Shown here: one piece after another, positions 25,715 through 36,825 of the stretch
Layout: each line of letters begins with the position of its first letter
How positions within the stretch are numbered: the first letter of the stretch is position 1
Origin: Raphanus sativus
Lineage: Eukaryota; Streptophyta; Magnoliopsida; Brassicales; Brassicaceae
DNA: 64,000 nucleotides
Direction: 5' to 3'
Assembly (NCBI RefSeq): GCF_000801105.2
Contig: NC_079519.1
Coordinates: 4,896,668 to 4,960,667, forward strand
Position numbers and translations under genes: made by a program
The notes under the pieces: model-generated
The model's database searches: none
Told to the model about the DNA's origin: nothing
The model's input: the letters and a program-made list of their open reading frames with translations, nothing else

Positions 25715-26415
25715 GAGAAATACTTGGGTTCACCCCTAGAGTGAACTTTTAGGTTCATCCAACCAATAGGATTTTATTATTTCATATTCAGTATCTTTTT
25801 AAAAAAGAACAAAATATTGTCAAGTTTTATTATGTTTTTAAAATAAAAATAAATAGAAAATAATAGTAGTCTAATTTTTTTTTTATATTTAAAATACCGT
25901 CATCAAAACACTAAACCCTAAACTCTAAACCCTAAATCATAAACCTTAAATCCATGGTAAACCCTTGGATAAATCTTAAATCTTTGAATTTTTTTTTAAA
26001 AATATTTTTAACACAATCAGCAAAACACTAAACCCTAAACCCTAAATACTAAACTCTAAACCCTTGGATAAATCATAAACCTTTGGATAAATTCTAAACC
26101 GTAGGATTTCGAATTTATCCAAGCATTTTGGATTTACCAAGGGGTTTAGGGTTTACCCAGGGGTTTAGGGTTAAGGATTTAGGGTTTAGGGTTTAGTATT
26201 TGGCTGATGGTATTAAAAATATATTTTTCTAAAACGTATTTTTGTTTGCAACTAATATTAATTTTATTAATTTTTATTTTTTAGTTTAAAAAATATTAAT
26301 ATAATTTGACAATATTTTGTTTCCTTTTTTAAAAGATACTGAATATGAAATAACGAAATCCTATTGGTTGGGTGAACCTAAAGGTTCACTATAGGGGTGA
26401 ACCCAATAATTTCTC
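25715..26415. mobile_element. Foldback element with telomere-like arms
   Basis: The left end GAGAAATACTTGGGTTCACC is mirrored on the right (reverse complement GAGAAATTATTGGGTTCACC), and the inverted similarity runs nearly to the centre. The inner arms hold degenerate AAACCCTAAACCCTAAA on the left and TTTAGGGTTTAGGG on the right (about 25910-26200). No target duplication is evident. Related in sequence design to the element at 51398-52239. Confidence 0.75.
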
Positions 26416-27962
26416 TATTTCTAATGGTTTTCTTCTATTTTTTCTTTCAAGAAAATAATTTTGAGAGTGATTAATTGTAGATGTAAATGTTTTAGAAAGC
26501 TAAAATTTAGTTCAAGCCACATATATGCCAACTAATCAAACTTAAAAAAAAATCACAGCCAATTTTTTTTAGAAATTAAAAATGGTTGTAAAAAGCTTTA
26601 TTTCCAAAAAAAAAGTTAGTATTTCACAAAGCTACAACAAAAGAAGTTATAAAAATAAATCTACAAATTAAATTCTACGGCCAAAAATATAAAATTATAT
26701 TCCGTTCCATTCACCTCTTTTATAATGGAGTTGAATTCTATTTCAATGATATTCTATTTTATAGTGAAAAATAGAATGACAGAAAAATAAAATAAATATA
26801 TTAATCTATTTACAGAGCAAACTTATATTTTACTCTGTTATACAATAAGAACATATCGCTCCGAAAGGAAGTTTTTTTTTTGTTTTTTTAACGTCTGATT
26901 AATTATGCTATTGCAATACTAAGAAGTATTACATAGATAATTATACAGCTGGTATTTTAACAATATATGAGAAAACACGTCTGACTGCATCATTCTGAAT
27001 CGTCCTATGAGATCTATGTTCGATAATATGACATGCACTTTGTAGAAGATTTTTTGTAATATTTTTTCTATAATCTTTATAATTTATGTTTTATAAGGTT
27101 TGAACTTCAGATCTTCTGGTATAAAAATATTAATGAATTCTTAATCAAATTACTAGATGAAGGGCTTCCACCTCCGAACGGAAGTCTATGATTTACTGAA
27201 ATCTTCTTAGGTGACTTTTATCGTATTAGAAACACTATATTACAAACGAATTAAAAACATTAGAGAATATTAGACTATCTTCAATCCACCTATATTTTTA
27301 TCTCTATATTTTTCTCTAAAAAAAAATCTCTATTATAGAAATGAATTTACTCCAAATTTACTCCAATATATACCTCTATAATAGAGTTCCTCTATTTATA
27401 AAGTAAAATATAAAGATATGCTATTTCTACCTCTAAATATAAAAACAAAAAGTAACATTCTTCTATATTTTCTTTTAAAATAGAAAAACTATATTATAGA
27501 GATATACATTGAAATATATTTACCTCTATAATAAAAATTTCAGTTTTAGAGGAAAATATAAAAGCATACATTGTAACTTTCTTTTTTTTTTTTTGAACAC
27601 CACTAACTTTTATTTTCTATCGAACTATTTTACTTTGTTATGAATACATATATTTCGTGGTAGACGTAGAAAGACACCGTAACCCTAGCTGAAATATAAA
27701 TATTACGGAATTTAAATGTAGTTCATTCCGATTTTTATAGTTTGAAAAGATTCCACAAAATTGACTCAGAATAAACAAAGTTCTTTTTCAAAGATATATA
27801 TTTATTCACACGTTTTTATGAACAATAGTTGTCAAAAAGATCATATAACAACACTTATAAACTAATAAATGTAGTCCAACCATTTGTATATTAGATATGG
27901 TATTTCCATCTTTATTTTAAAGATCTTAATTAAAAAATAGAGATAAAGTTGTTGTTCCAATG
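26416..27962. other. AT-rich intergenic DNA
   Basis: No gene seen. 27270-27580 consists of short CTCTATAATAGAG-type repeats in both orientations, typical of decayed MITEs. Confidence 0.4.
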
Positions 27963-27971
27963 TGTTTTCTC

Positions 27972-28761
27972 GTGAAAACGTGCTATTTTCCCATGAGAAA
28001 TATGGCATCTTCCCATATGTCTCCTAGATTATGATCTCATCCTAGATGTTTCCGAAACAAAAATTTGAAACCTATTTCTCCATTAAATTATAACATAACA
28101 CTTGTATCTCCTCGAAATAAAAGTTTGAAAGTCATAATCCCATAAAATTTAATTACTCGGTTTAAATCTATAAAATTGAACTATTTTTTGTTAATTAAAC
28201 CAGTTTTAGATAAATAATGACCCGATTAAAATTCGATTATAGCAATCAAACCAGAAATTATATATTCTAATGTTTATAATTTCTGGTTTGATTGCTGTAA
28301 TCGGATCTTAATTGGGTCGTTATTAGTCTAAAACTGGTTTAAGTTTATAGGTTTAAAACGAATAATTAAATGTTATGGGGTTATGGCTTTTGAACTTTTA
28401 TTTCGGAGAGATATAAGAGTTATGCTATAGTTTTATGCAGTGGCGAACCCACTCAGCTGTATATGGTGTCATGTGAACCCACAAAAATCTCAAAATAATC
28501 CAAATTATAGTCTAAAAAGGAGAAAAATACTAATATATTGGTAAATCTTGGCTATTGAACCCACAAACCCTAAGATAGATACCTATATTAACCCATTCGA
28601 TAATTTCTTGAACCCAGTAAAAATTCAGGCTGGGACCGCCACTGGTTTTATGGAGAAATAGGTTTCAAACTTTTATTTCGGAGACATTTGGAATGAAGTT
28701 ATAATTTAGGAGACATATAAAAGGATATGATACTTCTCGTGGGGAAATAGCACGTTTTCCC
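27972..28761. mobile_element. Foldback Mutator-like element containing a nested hAT
   Basis: Ends with GAAAACGTGCTATTTTCCC on the left and, inverted, GAAAACGTGCTATTTCCCC on the right. Flanks TGTTTTCTC (27963-27971) and TGTTTCCTC (28762-28770) are a 9-bp duplication with one mismatch. The element is a near-complete palindrome; the centre reads AACCAGAAATTAT...AATTTCTGGTT at about 28250-28285. The right arm is split by the hAT insertion at 28438-28644. Confidence 0.8.
28438..28644. mobile_element. Nested non-autonomous hAT element (MITE)
   Basis: The left end CAGTGGCGAACCC and inverted right end CAGTGGCGGTCCC form terminal repeats. A perfect 8-bp duplication GTTTTATG flanks it (28430-28437 and 28645-28652). 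207 bp, inserted in the right arm of the foldback element, so it is the younger of the two. Confidence 0.88.
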
Positions 28762-28971
28762 TGTTTCCTCTCGGTTTGGTACGTAGGGCGAAGCTACGTT
28801 ACAGATTAAGGGTGGAAGTGCACCCATAATATTTTAAAAATGTCCATTTATACAAGGACAATATAACTAAATTAGTCCAGTTGGTAAGAAATGCACCCAG
28901 TAATTATTTTGGCCGAGAGTTCGATGCACCCACTATCACAGTTTTCTACATACATATGTCTATATAATATA

Positions 28972-30871
28972 CTAGTGATTGGCCGGCGTTACGCGCCAGA
29001 ATTCGGATAAAAATTCAAATTGGTTGTTTAGATATTTTAATCCGTTTTGTTGAATGTTTCGAATTTAATTTTAATTTTACAAATTTACTGTCCCTGTTTT
29101 TAGAGTTTATCCAATTGGATTGTAATTTTAAAATTTCAAGAATGAAACTTTGTAGAGATTGAAAATGTGAATGTTGAAGCTACAATTATAGAGTTTAAAG
29201 TAATTATTTGTAGAGTTTAACTAAACAATGTTTTTCTATATCAATTGATTTATAGGATTGATTTTCCTATTTTATTAGATTTTTTGCTATAGCGTATTTT
29301 CTTAGATTTATAGGATAAATTTTCTTATACTATCAGGAGAAGCTTAAATTCCATTAATGAAAATCTGAAAGTAAAACATTTAAACTTCAGCTTAAATATA
29401 AAATGAAAACAAAATAACAATATCACGAACCTTATTTCTACACATTACCAAACCACAACACATAATCATCATCATGCAGTTCCATGACGGTAAAGCCTTA
29501 GAAAGTAACGGCGGTTACATACATATGTTCTATATATTACAGACTTTATTTGACTTTTAATTTATTTTACTTTTAACTTTATTTATGCATACGATGAGAT
29601 AACATCATCAATAATCCACATATCTAGACTCGTCCAGCTGACTCGGCTGCTCCGCCGTGGTACCGTCCAGCTGACTCGGCTGCTCCGCCGTGGTACCGTC
29701 CAGCTCAAGGAAAGACTCCAAGCTTGATATCTGCTGCAAAAGATCGTAACCCGACTCAAACCCGTAACTCGGATTCTGAAATTCGTAACCACTCCCGAAC
29801 CCAAAGCAACTCAACCGGCGAACTCGGGTGAGTCAACTCGCTCTGAGAGTGTACAGAGCTTCTTCGCAGGAGGCAGATCGTCTTATGTCAGCAGAAAAGG
29901 ATGAAGGAGATCTGGAAGTTGAGCTTGGCTTTGTCGCCGCGGATATGCTTACCCGCCACGTCATAAGCCATGGCGGTTTCCTCTGCCCTGTTGAACATCC
30001 CGAGCCAGACTCTGGTGCCTTTACTGGATCTCGTATCTCTGGCGTCCATTTCCCCCATGGACGCTTGCGTATCCCTCCGTAAACGTTCTTCCTCCTCTTT
30101 TTCTCCGTAGGTGGCTCACTCTTCTTTTTCTCCACGGCCTCCGCTTTCAACGCCACTTCTATAGTTTAAAGGTGCAAAATTACATACCATTGTAACTAAA
30201 TAATTATTTTAAAGAATCTCTAATCATCGTTAGTCATGCAAAAGAATCTTTAATTTAAATTACTTGACGTTTTGAGATTGGAAATTACTTGTTTTCAAAT
30301 ATGGGTAGAAGGTCTGATATTTATAGTTGGAGATTCAGGTGGTTTTAGTGGAAACGAAGAGGCAAATAGCAATTTTAAAGAAAGGGGTTGATTACTCAAA
30401 GGAAAAACTCAGAATTAATGCTGGATTAAAGTAGTTGTGAGACATTTAAACAAACCTTTCTAATTGTTACCGAGATTAGAATATACAAATTATAAAAAAC
30501 AATAGTTTTTTATATATATAGTTTTTGAATAATATTGTTTTTGGTTAAAAAATATACACATTTTTAAATTAAAACTTGTACATTGAAACTTCTATAAATG
30601 AATAATGTTGGGACTACACCAAAACTATATAAAAAATTATAGAGGTTATTAATTTATCGATATAATAATTAAACCAAACATTCAATGTTGGGACTATAAA
30701 ATTAGAATATTTATAAAAAAAATTAGTGTATAGAAAGAAAAGAGAGGAAAGAGAGGAAAAGAGAGGAAAGAAAGAAGCTGTGTTCTCTTCTCGACATGTG
30801 TCGTGATTTGGACATAGATTAGGTGACGTGGCTGACTGTGGAGAGTTTTATGTCAACTTTATTAATATAGA
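28972..30871 (-). mobile_element. Helitron carrying a captured ERF gene fragment
   Basis: On the minus strand the element begins at 30871 with TCTATATTAATAAAGTTGAC preceded by A, and ends at 28972 with a hairpin (CTGGCGCGTAACGCCGG), CCAATCACTAG and a following T. These are the 5' TC, 3' hairpin-CTRR and A/T insertion features of plant Helitrons. It is 1.9 kb, encodes no Rep-helicase, and is therefore non-autonomous. It holds a transcription factor fragment in the same orientation (29584-30160) and sits inside older repeat DNA whose halves (GCACCCA repeats at 28810-28935 and 30885-30900) flank it. Confidence 0.85.
29584..30160 (-). pseudogene. Captured ERF group VII (RAP2.3/EBP-like) gene fragment
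   Basis: Minus strand. The AP2 domain starts [19 protein letters not shown] and reaches EIRDP; a one-base deletion then shifts the frame, and the adjacent frame continues [18 protein letters not shown] and [14 protein letters not shown]. The middle region is shortened. Farther on, [35 protein letters not shown] and [11 protein letters not shown], then IDDVISSYA, match the C-terminal activation region of RAP2.3-like proteins as I remember them. A 33-bp tandem duplication (about 29635-29700) repeats [11 protein letters not shown]. The N-terminal MCGGAI degron exon is absent; an AG just before the first coding base resembles its lost splice acceptor. The fragment lies wholly within the Helitron. 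Confidence 0.85.
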
Positions 30872-30925
30872 TTTTATCATTTTTATGCACCCATCAAAAG
30901 TTTATCCTGGATGACAATCCCCTAC

Positions 30926-31543
30926 TGATGTGGGCATCAAATCCACTGCTCATAAAGTAGACAAGACTTTCCATGTTTGGACTCGGACGAACCTAGACGA
31001 CATTAAGCCTATGATTCGTTTTATTCAGCTGATTGTCCCCAAACAAAGACCACCACTTAAGCCTCCTTATCGGCTCCAAAAGATCAGTCCAAAGGTATTA
31101 AAGACGTGGTCAACACTCATTAATAAGCAGATTTCAATTCCTTGAGATCAGCCTTTTGACCAGCCATTTGATTATTTTCTTAATGGTGATTTATCCTAAA
31201 AATCATCCTTTCATTTATATCTTTTGATTCTGAAACCTTTGTCCAAGAGCTATATATAAAGCTCCTCTCATTTCATTGTAAAATCAGACTTGAGTATTGA
31301 ATAAAAAGTGAGATTTTCTCTTGAGAGCTTTTATGCTTGTTCTTGTTATTTCTAAGTTATGTAAGAAGCTTTCTTAGGATACAAGTGTGGAACCTTTATC
31401 TTTGTGTGAGATTCACTTAGGTGCTGGTTCTTGATCTTATCTCAAAGCCTTTCACATCTTTGAGTGGCGATCTTCATTTCATTTAAGCCGTAGGTTTTGA
31501 TTTCTTGTGAGAAAAGCTAGAGTGAGATTCTCAGCCTGTATCA
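30926..31543 (+). mobile_element. Solo LTR
   Basis: A 618-bp segment starts TGATGTGGGCATC and ends CTGTATCA, with a perfect 5-bp duplication CCTAC at 30921-30925 and 31544-31548. It contains a TATA-like CTATATATAAAG (about 31250) and AATAAAAAG (about 31299), as in the U3/R parts of LTRs. No internal retrotransposon region lies beside it, so it is likely the product of LTR-LTR recombination. A 71-codon open frame inside it is not credible as a gene. Confidence 0.85.
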
Positions 31544-31873
31544 CCTACTCCTGATGTTCGAAATATTCATTCGTCGCTTAAAAACCTTGTATCTAGTCTT
31601 ATATATTAGTTTTTTTTTATCTCAGTTTCATTCATCAGATGCTAACATCATAACAAAGCTCGTGAATTTTGAAGATCATATGCAAACAGATCAAACCAAA
31701 CAACAAAAGTTTTTCTTTTTACTGAAATGAAAACACAGAACCGAATGAAAGTTGATTCGAGGTCTGGTAGATTATGTAAACTCATTACATAAGTAGAAAG
31801 TCATTTGATTACTAGAAACATAACTAAATCCATAATGATGAGTAATCCATCCATGTCCCTTTCTTCACAAAAC

Positions 31874-34108
31874 TCACACCAAATGTTTCGCACGGATGAT
31901 GTGGATCTTAACTGCGTAAACCAGATCTTTCTTACGCAAGAGCTCGCACACGACACGGTCTTGTTTCTTCAGTTTGTTCCTATCGCAGATCTTTCCCCAT
32001 TTTTTGATGCACACACGATGGTCACTCCACTTGGCTGTTTTCGCCTCTAGTTTCCCCTTTGGGTCGATGTAAGAAATGTAGTCTTTAAACCTTAGGCAGT
32101 AGTCTTTCACCAGCTGTGCATGAACCAGCTTGTGTGTTCAAAGCAAAACAAACAAACGTCAAGTTATTACCCTATAAACCAATAATAATAGTGTTTTTGA
32201 AAGAGATAATCTATAGCTTTTTTACCAGCTCGTATTTCCTGTTCTTCACGCCTGTCTCAAAATGTATATTCGTTGGATCATCCAGATACACCTCAGGGTT
32301 TTCGATTATGGCCTTTACTGTAACCAAGCACAAAGGAGAAAACATGACTCAGTATATTAGTAAGTGATGAAAGTAAAAGCCAATAGTGTAAAATATACCT
32401 TTCTCCCTAGTCTTTTTCTCCTTTTTGACTCCTTCCACAGCACAAGAACTATCACCAACTTCAACCACATTTTTTATCACTTTGGACTTTCCTTGTGAAC
32501 CTCAATAAGACCCAAAAAAAAAACAAGTTTTATATAAATATAAGCCGTTTACACAAAATGATCAAAGTGGTGAATGTATTTTTTACCCTTCTTCTTTGGA
32601 CTTGTCACTTTTCGTTTGACATGAGTGGCTGTGTCTTCACTATCTGGAGCATAAGAACTGTCACTGCTGCTGGAGTCCTCTTCCAAATCCAAGCGACCAA
32701 ACTCTTCAGCATAATCACTGTCAGAACTCTCCACAACTTTCTTTTTCTTCTTTCCTGGAAAAATCTCAATGTCTATTATATAAAGCAATCACAATAAACT
32801 CAACTCAAGCCATAGGTAACAATGAGCTAAACCTTTGTTCTTGGCCATGTTGGATTCAGAACCAGTGTCTGTCTCTTTGTCTTCACTGTTTAGAGAATGA
32901 TCATCACTATCTTCTTTGCCATCAGATTCCTCCTTAATCACTTCCTCTTTCGACTTTCCTGTTCAAGAGAAGACAAAACATTTTGTTTTTTCCTTATATA
33001 ATGAATGAAAAAAACGCTAACAATCTGTTCTTGTCAGACCTTTGTTCTTGCTTCTCAAGATTGTATTGGCCATTTCGAATTCAGAAGAACTGCCTGTGAC
33101 TGTGTCTTTGATGTTGTTAAGAGAATAAACACTGTCTTCTTCTTCTTCATCATCAGAATCATCCACAGCTCCCACTTTTGCCTTTCCTGGAAAGAAAAAA
33201 AGCAGAGTAAAACTCAAAGACAGAACAGTAAGTCTAAATAAGAAAACCACATGAAAAGACTCTTTCATTAACAAATGCAAGAAGGAGTCGGCTAACCTTT
33301 GTCATTGCTTCTCTGAACTGTAATATTAGCCTTCTCAGATTCAGCACTAGTATCTTCTTCTGTGTCATCGCTGCTTAGAGCACAGATACTGTCTTCTTCT
33401 TCTTCTTCAGCGACTGCTCTAGCCTGTTTACATCCATCAAGGCCATAGATGCTGACCTCAAAAAGGTTGTCTCCGTTATACACGAAGGTCATAAAGTCTC
33501 CATCGACGAGATCATTATCCTTAACGAATTTGGGCCATCCTTGTTCGAAATACACTTCCTCTTCCTCTTGCTTCAGCGTCATGCCTACCTTCCAAACGCA
33601 TCCACCAGTGCCTTGGAGAATCGCCGTCTTTGGAAGATGACGTGGAAGTTCATCATAGTAGGAGATGGGTATAAGCTGCACCCAAAAAAATGTGAAGCCC
33701 AAACTGTTAAGCCAAGACTCGTGAGATAAAGACAGAGTAAAACAAATCTGAGTTATGAAACTGACTTTCATGTAAAGGTAGAGACTTTAGGAGAAACACA
33801 CAAAGGGTGCAAGCAAATATATTATGATATATCTGAGTAAAACAACTCTGTTCAAACATCTCTAGTGCAAATTTTACATAAATTTAAAACTGATTCACAT
33901 GTAAAGCTAACATCTTTACCATTAAAAAAAACAGAGTAAAAGAAGCTAAAGAGGTGAAACAGAGCAAGAGGCTTTCAGCAAGTTTTAAGAAAGAGACCCA
34001 AAGCGATAAAAGCTAGAAAGTATATGTTGTTACCATAGAGTCTGAGCTAAAATGGGAGATGAAAACTTTGAAGAAACGAGGAAGACTATCATCATCAGCG
34101 GCAGACAT
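31874..34108 (-). CDS. REM-type B3-domain DNA-binding protein
   Basis: Eight exons in continuous phase: 34108-34034, 33675-33297, 33186-33040, 32958-32833, 32754-32587, 32491-32399, 32317-32226, 32113-31874; 439 residues. The N-terminus SLPRFFKVFISHFSSDSM and following IPISYYDELPRHLPKT, GWPKFVKDNDLVDGDFMTF, FEVSIYG form a B3 domain (~8-115). A long acidic, Ser/Asp/Glu- and Lys-rich linker is encoded by exons 2-6. A second, weaker B3-like domain is C-terminal (KDYCLRFKDYISY, HRVCIKKWGKICDRN). REM proteins are plant-specific nuclear DNA-binding factors often tied to reproductive development. The four linker exons 3-6 all have phase 1-1 boundaries and begin GK. I do not recall a neighbour of this type in the Arabidopsis interval. 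Confidence 0.85.
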
Positions 34109-34735
34109 TGCAAGAGAGGATGTTTGAACTCTGAGGGAATGGGAGAGTGAGAAAAAAGAAGAAAGGATTCATGAGGGTAAGTAAAATAGGGGACAGACAG
34201 AGGGATGAAGAGACAAAAACAAGTTTCAAAAGGAATCTCTTTGGGTCAAAAGAAAAGTACTACTTTCTATATCTTCTCGTCATTGATTCCCTTACTGTTA
34301 TAACTGAAACGTACATCAACCTCTGCGACGCGATGAAAGGACGATTCAGCCTTGTGTTTGTGTTTGACTCTTGACTTAAGAGTACACAGAGGAATAGAGG
34401 ACAGACTTTTAGACTCTAAAACGGTGAAAGTCTCATACATGTAACGTTAACATCAGCCAAACCCGGTTTAGTAATTAGTAGGATGCAAAACAACTGCAAA
34501 GTTAAGAACAATTCGGTTTCAATACCATCCGGTTTCATGGTGTCTTCAAAACCAAACCAATTAGATTTACAAAAGTTAATCACATTTAGTAATTAGATTT
34601 CTGAACATAAAAGTCTTCAAAACCGGAATACCATAAATTTACAATTGATTTTTCGGTTTAAATTGCTTTAGTTAAACCAAACCAATTAACTAATCGATTG
34701 GTCCATACCAAACCGAGAGAAAAGAACATGATAAA
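34109..34735. other. Intergenic, B3 gene 5' flank
   Basis: The leader side of the B3 gene (34109-34200) is purine-rich. Farther out are several AAACC-AAACCAA-type words in both orientations. No gene seen. Confidence 0.4.
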
Positions 34736-35077
34736 TAGGGGTGAACACGGAGCGGATATCCGGAGTTTTAAGGATATCCGTGATCCGATGCATTTTATAC
34801 TTTCAAAATTTTTAATAACTAAATAATTAATTTAGTGAATAAAGACATTATAAAACTTATATAGAGGTATTATATAATTTTATAAACATGTATACATACA
34901 TATATATATATATCCGTTTTTAAAAATATTAGTATTTGTGATTTGCTTCGTCTTTGACGAATATTAGATTCTAGTATTTGTTTCGATTCGTTAAGTTACG
35001 GATATTCAGATTTTTCGGATCGACTCGAAATGAATAACGAATCAAATCAAAATTTACAGATATTTTGCCCACTCCTA
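34736..35077. mobile_element. Non-autonomous hAT-like element
   Basis: The left end TAGGGGTGAACACGG and inverted right end TAGGAGTGGGCAAAA are imperfect terminal repeats. Flanks ATGATAAA (34728-34735) and ATAATAAA (35078-35085) are an 8-bp duplication with one mismatch. The interior has GGATATCCG repeats. No coding capacity. Confidence 0.65.
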
Positions 35078-35368
35078 ATAATAAATGTAATTGAACTATG
35101 TATATTATATTTTAATTTTTTTTGAATAGGCTCTATGATTCGTTTGTAAAAATTAGGGTGACAGTGACAGTGACAGACTTCTATTGGATTATTTATCTAT
35201 CTTGACATTCTGAAAATTTACAATTTCATAACCCGGTCAGATATTTAATTTGACATAATCAAAGCTGCCGAAAAACAAATAAAAAATAATAAAAATGAGA
35301 AGAAAATGCGAGGAAAGTAGAAAGAGAGCGAGTCTCACTCGAAACACTCTCCCATGGGCACACTTATC

Positions 35369-35375
35369 TATAAAA
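35369..35375 (+). promoter_or_regulatory. Probable TATA box of gene C
   Basis: TATAAAA lies 41 bases before the ATG of gene C, leaving a very short leader. Confidence 0.55.
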
Positions 35376-35415
35376 ACGAGTCCATTTCTCTCAACTCTCA
35401 GACCGAATCATCCAG

Positions 35416-36825
35416 ATGACTTCTTCTACTCAACCACCAACCATCCCGAAGTACGATGTCTTTCTGAGCTTCAGAGGACTCGACACTCGCCGCAGCTTCA
35501 TCAGCTTCCTCTACAGAGAACTCCTCCGAAGGAACATCCGCACCTTCAAAGACGACAAGGAGCTCGAGAGCGGCCGGAGGATTTCCCCGGAGCTAGACCG
35601 CGCCATCGAGGAGTCCAAGTTCGCCGTCGTGGTGATCTCCGCGAACTACGCAGCGTCCACTTGGTGCCTCGAAGAAGTCGTCAAGATCATGGATTTCGAG
35701 AACAGAGGCTCCCTCACCGTGATCCCCGTCTTCTACGGCGTTGACCCGTGTCACGTGAGGAGGCAGATCGGAGAAGTCGATAGACAGTTCGAGAAGCACG
35801 AGAAGAGAGAGGATCACGAGAGAGTCCTCTCTTGGAGGCAAGCGTTGACCAATCTCGCGAGTATCTCCGGCGTTTGCACATTGAAATGGTAAAAAAAATC
35901 GATTACTTGACGATCAAGTTTCTAAAAGTCTAGGTTTTAGGTTTAAAGGTTGGATCTTTATTGTTAGATTCGATTTCATTCTTAAAAACTCTCAATTCCT
36001 GATGCATCCATTGAAAAAAGATTTTTTTTTTCTTGAATAAATTTAACATTCGTTCAAAAAAAAGAAAAGAAGTTTCTACCGACAGTGATAGGGTTTGTCT
36101 TTGTTTTTAACTTTGGTCGGATTTTTATTGCTGGGTCGTGTCTGAACTTTGTTTTTCTCTGTCTGTTCAGTGAAGATGACTCGATGATGGTGGACGAGAT
36201 TACTGAGAGGATATCAACGTTGATTGAAACAACGAGAAAACCGACAAGGACGGGAAGTAACCTAGTGGGGATCGACGCACACATGAAAGCTCTGTCGCGG
36301 TTACTAGATCTGAACTCGAACAAGTCTGTGAGAGTGGTCGGCATTTGGGCAAGAGGAGGCAACGGTAGATCGGCTCTAGCTAAGTTCGTGTATCAGAACA
36401 TCCGTCAACACTTCGAAAGCCATTGCTTCTTGGAGAATGTGAAGAGGATATCTCAGGACCGGCACATGTCGCATCTACACCGAGAGGTTCTGAAGAGGGT
36501 GCAAGTAGAATCGAACCAGAAGGTTCTGCTTGTGGCGAACGAGGTTAACAAACTTGAGCAGTTAGATGCTCTCGCAGAGGATTTCAGCTGTTTTGGTCCG
36601 GGGAGTATAGTTATCATCACTACACAAGACAAGCAGCTTCTTGTTTCTGCAGGGATAAAGCTTGTTTACGAAGTAGAGCTTCTGAGGTTCAGGAAGGTCC
36701 GTGAACTATTCAGACAGTTAGCCTTCAGAGAGAGAGCCTTTTCTGCAGCTTTCGAGTCGGTTTTGTGTAGGGGAACGAATCTTGCAATGGAATGGTTAGG
36801 TTGTCTAGGTGTTAGATCTGGTTAA
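35416..36825 (+). CDS. TIR-NBS (TN) protein, gene C; intact TIR, degenerate NBS
   Basis: Exons 35416-35888 and 36171-36825 give 375 residues, a typical TN length. The TIR domain ([16 protein letters not shown], residues ~12-157) has STWCLEEV with the catalytic Glu and [14 protein letters not shown]. The splice makes Cys where the related genes have Trp. The NBS reads [13 protein letters not shown], so Arg replaces the P-loop Lys (~224); kinase 2 is [11 protein letters not shown], with both acidic positions changed; RNBS-B is [11 protein letters not shown]. It ends at LAMEWLG with no LRR. Placement next to the RHD3-like gene, as for the Arabidopsis TN11/TN12 pair (from memory), supports orthology to that group. 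Likely role: TIR signalling in immunity, without ATP-driven switching. Confidence 0.9.

Noticed and set aside
30930..31145. 71-codon open frame
   Set aside because: Lies in the solo LTR, with no similarity to known proteins and no gene signals.
35295..35744. Plus-strand 149-codon open frame over TIR gene C
   Set aside because: Arg/His-rich alternative frame of the GC-rich TIR exon; the frame starting at 35416 has the conserved domain.
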